Below, piece after piece: positions 45,401 to 55,355 of a DNA stretch of 64,000 bases (position 1 is the stretch's first letter; every line of letters starts with the position of its first letter). The position numbers and the translations under genes are program-made. The notes below the pieces were generated by a model. It was not told where the DNA came from and did not search any database. It saw only the letters and a program-made list of their open reading frames with translations. Source of the DNA: Candidatus Kouleothrix ribensis (GTDB lineage: Bacteria; Chloroflexota; Chloroflexia; Chloroflexales; Roseiflexaceae); NCBI GenBank assembly GCA_016722075.1, contig JADKGW010000001.1, positions 3,472,001 through 3,536,000 on the forward strand. Direction: 5' to 3'.

Positions 45401-48400
45401 CTACAACCCCAGCTGTGCGGCCAGCACCCTTAGGCGTGCGGCCAGCGCCAGGTAGGGCGACCCCTCATGCTCGCCGTCTTCGGCCCAGCGCGCCCGCGCT
45501 TCGAGCTGCTGCGCCAGCCCGGCGCGATCACTGCTGGCATCGGCTAACGCTGTGGCGACGGCTGCTGCGGCTTCTGCCTCGATCTCGGCGATCTGCTGCG
45601 CAGGAGTTTGTAGCGGCGCATCGTCCAGGTTCGCGAGATTGCGCCGCACCGCGCGGATGGTGGGGTGTTCATCGCTGAGGCTACGCTCACAGATCGCCAG
45701 CGCGCGCGCGAAGTAGCTGCGCGCACCGGCCAGGTCGCTCTGGTCGCGCAGCAGGCCACCCAGGTTGTTGAGCGTCGTGGCCATGTCGGGGTGGTTAGGC
45801 CCCAGCGCATGCTCCCAGATCGCCAGCGCGCGCTCCAGCAACGGCCGCGCCGCCGCGTAGTCGCCCACCTGCAATAGCAACAGCGCCAGGTTGTTCAGAA
45901 CCATAGCCGTGTCGCGATGGTCAGGCCCCAGTGTGTGTTCATAGATTGTGATCGCGCGCTCCAGCAACGGCCGCGCCGCCGCGTAGTCGCCCACCTGCGA
46001 TAGCAATTGCCCCAGGTTGTTCAGGCCTTTCGCCATATCGGGGTGATCGGGGCCAAGCGCACGCTCTAAGATCGCCAGCGCGCGCTCAAGCAGCGGCCGT
46101 GCCACAGCATAGTCGCCTACCAACGACAGCAACTGCGCCAAACTGAGCAGGATCATGGCCGTGTCGGGGTGATCGGGGCTCAGCGCACGCTCCAAGATCG
46201 CCAGCGCGCGCTCCCATAGTGGCCGCGCCGCCGCGTAATCGCCGATCTGGTAGAGCAACAGCGCCAGGTTGTTCATGGCCATAGCCGTGTCGCGGTGGTC
46301 AGGCCCCAGGGTGCGCTCACAGATCGCCAGCGCGCGCTCCAGCAACGGCCGCGCCGCCGCGTAGTCGCCCAACTCGTAGAGTAACAGCCCCAGGTTGTTG
46401 AGGATCGTAGCCGTGTTACGATGGTCGGGGCCAAGCACACGCTCACAGATCGCCAGCGCGCGCTCTTGCAACGGCCGCGCCGCCGCATAGTCGCCCAACT
46501 CGGATAATAACTGCGCCAGGTTGCTGAGCGGTATGGCTGTATCGCGGTGATCCGGGCCAAGCGCGTGCTCCAAGATCGCCAGCGCGCGCTCCAGCAACGG
46601 CCGCGCCGCCGCGTAGTCGCCTTGATCCTGGATCACCATTGCAAGCGCATTCAGACTGTTGCCGGTGGATGGATGCACAGGCCCATAGCGCGCCTCGTCG
46701 AGGCGAAGCACCTGCTCCAGGTAGGCGCGTGCCTGTGGGTAATTCCCCTGATCCCACAGAACCCCGGCCAGGTTATGCAGCGTGGTTGCCCGCTCGTTGG
46801 AATTGTCGGGTTCCTGCCGTTCGAAGATTGCCAGCGCCTGCTCGAAATAGCCCTGCGCGACTGCAAAAGCCCCAATTGCATTCAAGCACAGGCCGACTTC
46901 GTTACACAGGTATGGCGCATTCGCGCGGCCGGCCTCGAGCGCCACATCCACAACCCAACGCAGGTGCGGCTGGTAGGCCAGCATGTGGGTGATATCCGGG
47001 TTTGCCTGGAGCTGGCTGCTCTGCTGTAGGATCGTCTGCTCGGTGGCCGCCTGCGCCGCATGCAGATCGCCGATACGCTCGATGAACCAGCGCACCAGGC
47101 GGTGAATCTTGAATGCGTGGCCGCCGACGTTCTCGAGCAAGCCAACTGCACGCGCCCGTTCAATGCTGCGTACGGCAGCACGGCGCAGCGCCTGGTCATC
47201 CTGATCGTCGACAACCGTGGCGATCAGCAGGTCGCGCGGGATCGGCTCGCCGGGGGCCAGGCACACCGCGCACGCCAGCAGCTCGCGCGCGCCGGCATCG
47301 ATCGGGTCGGCCGGGTCGAGACGCTCGTAGCTCAGCGAGAAGGTGCGCCCAACATGCAGCCGATGATTAGTCGGCGAGAAGGTTGTGTCGATACCTTGAA
47401 GCGCCGCGTGCTCCAGGATCGGCTGGCTGCGTAGCTCGCTAAGAAACCTGGCCGGGTCGCCGAACACGCGGTCGTCGCTATAGGCTTCGAGAAAACTACC
47501 GGCCAGATGCAGCGCCAGCGGCAGATCGCCCAGCTCGTCAGCAATCGCGTCAAGCACCTGGCTACCGGGCGCAATGTCGCGGCGATGCTTGTGTAGCAGC
47601 GCCATGCTTTCGGCGCGCGGCAGGATGTCGAGCGCCTGGGCGACAATGCCAAGCGCAGTGCTCCAGCGTTCGCGCCGGCTGGTGATCAGTACGCGGCAGC
47701 CGCCGGTCGCCGGCCGCCACTGACGCACCAGCTGCTCATCTTCACAATTATCGAACACCAACAGGCGCGGGATTGGTTCCTCCCAGGCGCGGCGCACCAA
47801 CGCAACCTGCTCGTCGAGCGGAAGCTCGTGCCAGCCAGGCTGCCCAATGAGCCCGCTCAGGCCACACGCGGCGATCTCCGTTGGGATAATTGCAGGGTCG
47901 GCGAACGAGAGCCAGAACACACCGCCGGCAAAGTAGCGGCCATAGCGATGCACGAACTCGGTGGCCAGGTTGGTCTTGCCGATCCCGCCCATTCCGGTCG
48001 AGGCGGCGATCTGGCCGATTGCAGTCACGCTCTGCGCACCTTTGAGTGTGCGCGCCAGCATTCTGAGGTTGGCATCGCGCCCGACGAACATGGGGTTGCG
48101 CGCCAGCTCCATGCGATGCGGCGTGGGCAGCGGCATTACGGCCGGCAGAGCTAGGTTCTCATCAGTCGGCATCCGCTCGAGCAGCGCCAGCGCCTCGGCC
48201 AGGCCGGGCGAGGTTGCCACCTGAGCGGGGTTGATTGTCACCGCGCCGTAGATATTGCCTGCAACAGCCAGGCCCACCTGTGCGGCACCATTGATCACCT
48301 GGGCCGGCTGGGCGGGCCGCGCCGATTGGCTGGGTAGCTCCGGCCCGGCTGCATCGCCCGGCTGGTCATCTACTTCCACGCCGGCCGCGCGCAGCGACGC

Positions 48401-48592
48401 CTTCAGGCGGGCAATGGCGGCGCGCGCATCGGCACTGCCGTTGTATACGCCAGGCGGCGCGTAGTCGGCGCCCAGGCTGGCGAGCTGGCGCAGGTAGACC
48501 GCGAGCGTGCGGCGGTGGTCGGCTAACTGTGTTAGAAGTTCATCACGCTCGGCGTCGTGCATTCGTGCCTCGGCAATCCGCTCAGCGCGCAC
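45401..48592 (-). CDS. STAND NTPase (NB-ARC) with kinesin-light-chain-type TPR array
   Basis: A 1063-residue three-part protein. Residues 1-80 form a helical domain (LRQLASLGADYAPPGVY, ARLKASLRAAGVEVDDQP) often found at the N-terminus of bacterial STAND proteins. Residues 165-480 are an NB-ARC switch: FVGRD, P-loop GMGGIGKT (200-207), Walker B LLVFDNCED (277-285), VLITSRRERW and a GDLPLALHLAG motif. From about 590 to 1000 run at least nine 42-residue TPRs (GDYAAARPLLERALAI). STAND proteins act as regulated switches, some in phage defence; the effector here is unknown. Start GTG 48592; ATG 48562 is the alternative. Confidence 0.88.
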   Translation of the reverse strand: MRAERIAEARMHDAERDELLTQLADHRRTLAVYLRQLASLGADYAPPGVYNGSADARAAIARLKASLRAAGVEVDDQPGDAAGPELPSQSARPAQPAQVINGAAQVGLAVAGNIYGAVTINPAQVATSPGLAEALALLERMPTDENLALPAVMPLPTPHRMELARNPMFVGRDANLRMLARTLKGAQSVTAIGQIAASTGMGGIGKTNLATEFVHRYGRYFAGGVFWLSFADPAIIPTEIAACGLSGLIGQPGWHELPLDEQVALVRRAWEEPIPRLLVFDNCEDEQLVRQWRPATGGCRVLITSRRERWSTALGIVAQALDILPRAESMALLHKHRRDIAPGSQVLDAIADELGDLPLALHLAGSFLEAYSDDRVFGDPARFLSELRSQPILEHAALQGIDTTFSPTNHRLHVGRTFSLSYERLDPADPIDAGARELLACAVCLAPGEPIPRDLLIATVVDDQDDQALRRAAVRSIERARAVGLLENVGGHAFKIHRLVRWFIERIGDLHAAQAATEQTILQQSSQLQANPDITHMLAYQPHLRWVVDVALEAGRANAPYLCNEVGLCLNAIGAFAVAQGYFEQALAIFERQEPDNSNERATTLHNLAGVLWDQGNYPQARAYLEQVLRLDEARYGPVHPSTGNSLNALAMVIQDQGDYAAARPLLERALAILEHALGPDHRDTAIPLSNLAQLLSELGDYAAARPLQERALAICERVLGPDHRNTATILNNLGLLLYELGDYAAARPLLERALAICERTLGPDHRDTAMAMNNLALLLYQIGDYAAARPLWERALAILERALSPDHPDTAMILLSLAQLLSLVGDYAVARPLLERALAILERALGPDHPDMAKGLNNLGQLLSQVGDYAAARPLLERAITIYEHTLGPDHRDTAMVLNNLALLLLQVGDYAAARPLLERALAIWEHALGPNHPDMATTLNNLGGLLRDQSDLAGARSYFARALAICERSLSDEHPTIRAVRRNLANLDDAPLQTPAQQIAEIEAEAAAAVATALADASSDRAGLAQQLEARARWAEDGEHEGSPYLALAARLRVLAAQLGL

Positions 48593-48825
48593 CAGGCTGG
48601 CTGCTGGCGTGTGGAAGCTCGTGTGTATAGCAGCAAAGCCCAGTGGCTGCGGGCATCAAATAGTACATCTCGCGTATTGCCGCAGTAGGGCCGATGATAT
48701 ATCGATACGACTCACATCGAGAGCGGATGCCCAGCCAACGCGTACCTACACCACGTAGTCCGAGATCGCGGCTTGCGCTTTTGAGTGAAATGAAAAACGC
48801 TGCGCGAGTCATAAGGAGTAGATAT

Positions 48826-48854
48826 AAAAAACCCCCAGGTCGTAACCTGGAGGG
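48826..48854 (-). terminator. Intrinsic terminator in the leader of the STAND gene
   Basis: On the minus strand CCC-T-CCAGGT-TACG-ACCTGG-GGG followed by TTTTTT (48831-48826). It comes only about 35-60 nt after the predicted transcript start near 48889, so the promoter would make a short RNA of about 65 nt unless the terminator is bypassed. The coding start is 234 bp further on. The 48593-48825 segment is less GC-rich than its surroundings and shows no gene. Confidence 0.85.
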
Positions 48855-48895
48855 AACCAATTGAGCCATGGCCCAACTAGTGATGATCAGAAGTA

Positions 48896-48923
48896 ATTAT
48901 ACCATGCGCTCTTAGCACGTCAA
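48896..48923 (-). promoter_or_regulatory. Strong promoter upstream of the STAND gene
   Basis: On the minus strand TTGACG (48923-48918), 16-nt spacer and perfect TATAAT (48901-48896). The immediate transcript contains a TTGGGCC-ATGG-CTCAA hairpin and then the terminator at 48854-48826. Confidence 0.75.
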
Positions 48924-49058
48924 TAAATATTTCGTTATAGAACAATGAGCAGCATATCACAATAGGTTATAGTGCCATTACGTGTTGCAGCTTGCCTGTG
49001 TGCAAATCGACCGACCCGCTGGGCCATCCTTTGCCCTCAAAAACACGATGCTTCACAC

Positions 49059-49260
49059 GGCGCAGGGCGAACACGAGGTTCGCGCGTACACGGGCCGGCG
49101 CGCGGGGCTGCACGTTTCGCCAGCAAACGCGGGGGTTGCCCTGAGGCATGCGCGCCGGGCGTTCGGGCTGCGAGAGCGTGAAATACGCGAGCCGTGCCCC
49201 CAGCCCCCGCTTGCGTGTCGGGGCGCAGGGCGAACACGAGGTTCGCGCGTACACGGGCCG
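49059..49260. repeat. 39-bp perfect direct repeat pair
   Basis: 49059-49097 and 49222-49260 are identical (start GGCGCAGGGCGAACACGAGG), 163 bp apart. Between them lies the 27-mer 49137-49163 (TGCCCTGAGGCATGCG...) that recurs inverted at 56987-57013. The 48924-49301 stretch contains only such repeats and no credible gene. Confidence 0.85.
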
Positions 49261-49301
49261 CCGCGCAGGGTATGCGGGCACCAAGCACGCGACACCCGCG
49301 C

Positions 49302-49330
49302 TTGCCTTCAATCAATCTGTCCTCTATAAT
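49302..49330 (+). promoter_or_regulatory. Promoter of the phospho-signalling cluster
   Basis: TTGCCT (49302-49307) and TATAAT (49325-49330) with a 17-nt spacer, 40 bp before ATG 49371. It is divergent from the STAND promoter. Confidence 0.65.
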
Positions 49331-49370
49331 TTTAACGAACAGAAAACCGCCAGGAGATCTCGGAACACGC

Positions 49371-50678
49371 ATGAGCGATACTTGCCCATCCTGTGGCGCG
49401 CCGGTGCAGCAGCGCTCGCGCTTCTGCCCAGCCTGCGGGCGCGCGCTCGCGCCGCCTGCGCCACCCGCCGCCGCCCCGCCGCGCGAGGCCGAAGCGCCGC
49501 TCGAGGTGGCGCTCCATTCGCCCAAGCACGTCAGCATCAACGGCGAATCGCTGAATCTACGCGAGCTGATAAACGTGGTAGAATCAGGCGTACACTGGTG
49601 GCAGGGCAAGCTAACCAGCGTCGATATTGCGACGCGCGAGCAGGCCGCCGAGTCGATCGAGGAGCTGTCGCGGGTGCTGCACAGCCTGGCCAAGCAGCTT
49701 GCGCAGGGCCGCGAGACGATCCGGATCACCACGCGGCTGCCGGTGCTGCGATCCTACGGGGTTGGCTGCCCGGCTTGCGGCCGCGGCAATCGGGCTGGTG
49801 CCAAGTATTGCCTGGGCTGCGGGGCGCTGCTCGACAGCCAGGCGCAGCCAGAGACGCTAACGGAAACGCCGATGCCACTGCGCTTCAAGATCGCCGCGCG
49901 CACCGACCAGGGCAAGGTGCGCAGAAACAACCAGGACTCGATCTACACCGGGAGCTTCAGGCTGCGCGGCGGCACCGCGCGGCTGTGCCTGGTTGCCGAC
50001 GGCATGGGCGGCGCGAAGGCCGGCGAGCAAGCCAGCCGGATCGCGTCTGAGGTGGCGCAGGCCCAGATCCAGCGCGAGGCCGATGGCCAGCCGGCCGACG
50101 ACGATAGCGCCTGGCAGAGCCTGCTGCGCAACGCCGCCAGGGCCGCCAACCGCCGCGTCTACGAAGAGTCGCGCGTTGACGATGCGCGTAAGGGCATGGG
50201 CACCACGCTCACGATCGCGCTGGTTGTCGGCGAGCGGCTGCATATCGCCTCAGTCGGCGACTCGCGCGCATACCTGCTGAATGCCGGCGGCGTCACCAAA
50301 GACGGCGCGACCACCGCGCAGCTTACGTCCGACCATAGCCTGGTGGCGCGGCTGGTCGACATCGGCCAGATCACACCCGAGCAGGCCCGCACGCACCCGC
50401 AGCGCAACCTGCTGTACCGCTCGATCGGCACCGACCCGTCAGTCGAGGTCGACACCCTGTCGGAGCAGCTTGAGCCGGGCGATGTGGTGCTGCTCTGCTC
50501 GGATGGCCTATTCAACCACGTGCGCGACGACGAGATCGCCCAGATCGCGCTCGAGCAGACCGACCCCAACCACGCTTGCGAGCGGCTGGTGGCACTGGCA
50601 AACGAGCGCGGCGGGCGCGATAATATCAGCGTGGTGCTGGTGCGTGTCGAGGGGACCAAGGCCAGTGAAAAGCGATAA
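49371..50678 (+). CDS. Zinc-ribbon PP2C-type Ser/Thr phosphatase
   Basis: A 435-residue cytosolic Mn/Mg-dependent phosphatase. A zinc ribbon (CPSC at 5-8, CPAC at 19-22), a helical spacer, and a second ribbon (CPAC at 133-136, CLGC at 147-150) lead into the PP2C domain (about 171-430). This has metal ligands in NQDS (Asp189), DGMGG (210-214), GDSRAYLL, LCSDGLFNHV and GGRDNISVVLVR. ATG 49371 has AGGAGA upstream; the frame before it is repeat DNA. It probably reverses phosphorylation by the kinase encoded 1.9 kb downstream. The next gene begins 17 bp later. Confidence 0.93.
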   Translation: MSDTCPSCGAPVQQRSRFCPACGRALAPPAPPAAAPPREAEAPLEVALHSPKHVSINGESLNLRELINVVESGVHWWQGKLTSVDIATREQAAESIEELSRVLHSLAKQLAQGRETIRITTRLPVLRSYGVGCPACGRGNRAGAKYCLGCGALLDSQAQPETLTETPMPLRFKIAARTDQGKVRRNNQDSIYTGSFRLRGGTARLCLVADGMGGAKAGEQASRIASEVAQAQIQREADGQPADDDSAWQSLLRNAARAANRRVYEESRVDDARKGMGTTLTIALVVGERLHIASVGDSRAYLLNAGGVTKDGATTAQLTSDHSLVARLVDIGQITPEQARTHPQRNLLYRSIGTDPSVEVDTLSEQLEPGDVVLLCSDGLFNHVRDDEIAQIALEQTDPNHACERLVALANERGGRDNISVVLVRVEGTKASEKR

Positions 50679-50695
50679 GATCAGCGAGAGTCGCG

Positions 50696-52492
<1,797 letters not shown>

Positions 52493-52534
52493 AGTCGGAG
52501 TGTTGGGTTAAAACTCGCCACTCATAACTAACAT

Positions 52535-53926
52535 ATGCGTTGCCCAACATGCCAACACGACAACCCAGATGACCAGTCGTTCTGCGCCGAGTGCGGGCGC
52601 CGCCTGGCGGGGCCTATCGCCGACCGATCTACGCCGGCCACTGGCGCGCTGCCGCAGCAGACGCTGCTGCAAGATCGCTACCTGATCACCGGCCGGCTTG
52701 GCCAGGGCGGCATGGGCGCGGTGTATCGTGCCGCCGACCGCCGGCTCAGCACGGTGACCTGGGCGATCAAGGAGATGAGCCAGTCGGCGATCACTGGCCC
52801 GCTCGAGCAGCAGCAGGCCCGCGCTGCGTTCCTGCACGAGGCCGAGATGCTGGCCGGACTCAACCATCCGAATTTGCCGCGCGTCACCGACCATTTCGAG
52901 CAGGATGGTAAGGCCTACCTGGTGATGGAGTATGTGCCGGGCGAGACGCTGCTGAGCCTTCTACTGCGCGAGGGCCTGCCCCAGCCGCCGGCGCGCGCGC
53001 TCGAGTGGTTCGGCCAGCTCTGCGATGTGCTTAGCTACCTGCACCGCCAGCACCCGCCGATCATCTTTCGCGACCTGAAGCCGGCTAATATTATGCTCAC
53101 ACCCGGCGGCCAGCTCAAGCTGATCGATTTCGGCATCGCGCGGCTGTTCAAGCCGGGCCAGGCCAAAGATACCCAGGCCTTCGGCACGGTGGGCTACAGC
53201 GCGCCCGAGCAGTATGGCCGCGGCCAGACCGACGCGCGCTCGGATGTGTATGCGCTGGGCGTGCTGATGCACCAGCTGCTCACCGGCTACGACCCAACGC
53301 TGACGCCGTTTCGGCTGCCGCCGGCGCACCAGGCGAACCCTGCCATACCGCCCGCGCTCTCCGACGCACTTGCGCGCGCAACCGACAGCGACCCCGACCG
53401 GCGCTTTGCCGATCTGCACGCGTTCCAGCAGGCGGTGCTCGGCGCGGCCGGGCCGGCCGCCGCGCAGGCGCCTGCACTGCCGCCGGCCAGCGTGGCATAT
53501 GCACGCCCGATCTCCGAGCACTATCTGCAGCCCGGCTCGCAGCCGGTCGATCTGCCCGGCACCCAGCCGTACGGCAGCGGGCTAGCCCAGGCCACCTCGA
53601 CCGGGCTGGCCAATAGCAGCCGCTGGGTCGGGGGCATCAGCGCCGCAGCCATGGGCCTGGCCCTGCTGATGGTTGGCGGCGCGGCGGCGCAGGGCAACAC
53701 CAGCAGCGCGCTCGCCGGCATTGGCTACATCATGGCGTTCGCGCCGCTGGTGGGCGCGCCGGTCGGCGTCATCCTGGGCATACTGGCGCTGGTGCAGCCG
53801 CAAACCGCCAAGTCGCTGAACGGCCGGCGCCACGCGATCATCGGCATCGCGGCCGGGTTGGCCGCACTGCTGCTGTGCTGCGCGATCGGAATCCTGGCCG
53901 GCTCGTTCAATGCAACCAAGGGCTGA
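52535..53926 (+). CDS. Zinc-ribbon Ser/Thr protein kinase with C-terminal membrane helices
   Basis: A 463-residue PknB-like kinase. Zinc ribbon at 3-20 (CPTC, CAEC); kinase domain about 49-310 with G-loop LGQGGMGAVY (55-64), Lys79, FRDLKPAN (178-185; Phe replaces His of HRD but Asp180 remains), DFG (198-200) and APE (224-226). A Pro/Ala linker is followed by three hydrophobic helices (about 365-385, 392-415, 430-452), so the kinase is probably cytoplasmic with a C-terminal anchor. It is the only evident active kinase of the cluster. Confidence 0.93.
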   Translation: MRCPTCQHDNPDDQSFCAECGRRLAGPIADRSTPATGALPQQTLLQDRYLITGRLGQGGMGAVYRAADRRLSTVTWAIKEMSQSAITGPLEQQQARAAFLHEAEMLAGLNHPNLPRVTDHFEQDGKAYLVMEYVPGETLLSLLLREGLPQPPARALEWFGQLCDVLSYLHRQHPPIIFRDLKPANIMLTPGGQLKLIDFGIARLFKPGQAKDTQAFGTVGYSAPEQYGRGQTDARSDVYALGVLMHQLLTGYDPTLTPFRLPPAHQANPAIPPALSDALARATDSDPDRRFADLHAFQQAVLGAAGPAAAQAPALPPASVAYARPISEHYLQPGSQPVDLPGTQPYGSGLAQATSTGLANSSRWVGGISAAAMGLALLMVGGAAAQGNTSSALAGIGYIMAFAPLVGAPVGVILGILALVQPQTAKSLNGRRHAIIGIAAGLAALLLCCAIGILAGSFNATKG

Positions 53927-54019
53927 CGCGCTGCGTAACGCACCATGCAACATCTGCTGCTCTGGCAGCGTAGATTTAAACAGAACTGAAGGTTGCACCG
54001 CCGTGTGAGGAGATACACA

Positions 54020-55258
54020 ATGGCCGATCCTGTCACCTTAACCTGTACATGGGGCCGTACGCCGCTGCCGGCCGGGGCCACCCCACAGGCCGCCTACCTG
54101 CTCGTCGAAGCCCAGCCGGGCGCGGCCAGCGAGGCCGTGCCGCTCAACTTTTGCCTAGTGCTCGACCGCTCGGGCTCGATGCAGGGCAACAAGCTGGCCG
54201 CGATGAAAGACGCCACCAAGCGCCTGATCGATACGCTCACGCCCCAGGATGTCGTCGCGATCGTGCTGTTCGACGATACCGTGCAGGTGCTGACACCGGC
54301 CACCGTCGCGGCCGATAAAGACGCGCTCAAGGCCCAGGTCGACTCGATCGAAGAGGCCGGCGGCACCGCCATGTCGGGCGGCATGCAGGCGGCCCAGGCC
54401 GAGCTGCTCAAGCACGCCAGCGCCGACCGCGTCGGCGCGCTGCTGCTGCTGACCGACGGCCAGACCTGGGGTGACGAAGATCGCTGCCGCGCGCTGGCCA
54501 AAGAGCTCGGCCAGGCCGGCGTGCGCATCACCGCGCTGGGCCTGGGTGCCGAGTGGAACGAGAAGCTGCTCGACGACCTGGCCGATTCGACCGGCGGCAG
54601 CTCCGACTATATCGCCGACCCGGCCCAGATCACCGGGTTCTTCCAGCGTGCGCTGCGCGCGGCCCAGGGCACGGTGGCGCAAGACGCCCGGCTGCTGCTG
54701 CGGCTGGCGCGCGACGTGACGCCACGCGCGGTGTATCGCACCACGCCGGTGATCACCAACCTGGGCTACCAGCCGATCGGCCAGAACGAGGTGGCCGTGC
54801 GGCTCGGCAACCTCGAGGCCGGCGCCGCCGCGAGCCTGGTGCTCGATCTGATGGTACCCGCGCGCGCGGCCGGCTCGTTCCGGATCGCCCAGGCCGAGCT
54901 ACACTACACGCCGCTGGGCAGCGCCGCCGAGATCGTCAAGCAGGATGTGCTGCTCGAATTTAGCGCCGACCCGGCCGCGCCACAGTACGACCCGCGGGTG
55001 ATGAACCTGGTCGAAAAAGTGACCGCGTTCAAGCTCCAGACCCGCGCGCTCTCCGAGGCCGAGGCCGGCAATGTCGCCGGCGCAACCCAGAAGCTGCGCG
55101 CCGCCGCCACGCGGCTGCTCGACCTGGGCGAGCTCGACTTGGCCGAGAAGGCCCAGCAGCAGGCCGCACAGCTCGAGCAGGGCCAGGCGATCAGCGCCGA
55201 AAACCAGAAAGAGCTGCGCTACGCAACTCGCAGGCTAACTCAGAAGCTGGAAGAATAA
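54020..55258 (+). CDS. Cytosolic VWA-domain protein
   Basis: A 412-residue protein without signal peptide. The von Willebrand A domain (about 45-220) has a full MIDAS: DRSGSMQGNK, TAMSGG and LTDGQTWGDED. It is followed by a beta-rich region and a helical C-terminus (residues 330-412, many Gln/Glu/Ala). ATG 54020 has GAGGAGA upstream. VWA proteins beside PP2C and kinase genes are a known arrangement (TerY-P triads); metal-dependent protein binding is the expected role. Confidence 0.9.
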   Translation: MADPVTLTCTWGRTPLPAGATPQAAYLLVEAQPGAASEAVPLNFCLVLDRSGSMQGNKLAAMKDATKRLIDTLTPQDVVAIVLFDDTVQVLTPATVAADKDALKAQVDSIEEAGGTAMSGGMQAAQAELLKHASADRVGALLLLTDGQTWGDEDRCRALAKELGQAGVRITALGLGAEWNEKLLDDLADSTGGSSDYIADPAQITGFFQRALRAAQGTVAQDARLLLRLARDVTPRAVYRTTPVITNLGYQPIGQNEVAVRLGNLEAGAAASLVLDLMVPARAAGSFRIAQAELHYTPLGSAAEIVKQDVLLEFSADPAAPQYDPRVMNLVEKVTAFKLQTRALSEAEAGNVAGATQKLRAAATRLLDLGELDLAEKAQQQAAQLEQGQAISAENQKELRYATRRLTQKLEE

Positions 55259-55275
55259 GTTTTGGGTGTTGCGTT

Positions 55276-55304
55276 TTGACATATGGTTTGACAGGCGCTA
55301 TATA
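55276..55304 (+). promoter_or_regulatory. Promoter for the FHA gene
   Basis: TTGACA (55276-55281) and TATATA (55299-55304) with a 17-nt spacer, 52 bp before ATG 55356. It gives the last gene of the cluster its own transcript as well. Confidence 0.6.
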
Positions 55305-55355
55305 ATTCAAAACTCAACACGCAGAACTCAGAACTTTTGATATGAAGGAGCGACC

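Noticed and set aside
48582..48869. 95-codon frame starting before the STAND gene terminator
   Set aside because: It begins inside the terminator region and overlaps the STAND start in another frame; no RBS and no protein-like pattern after the first residues.
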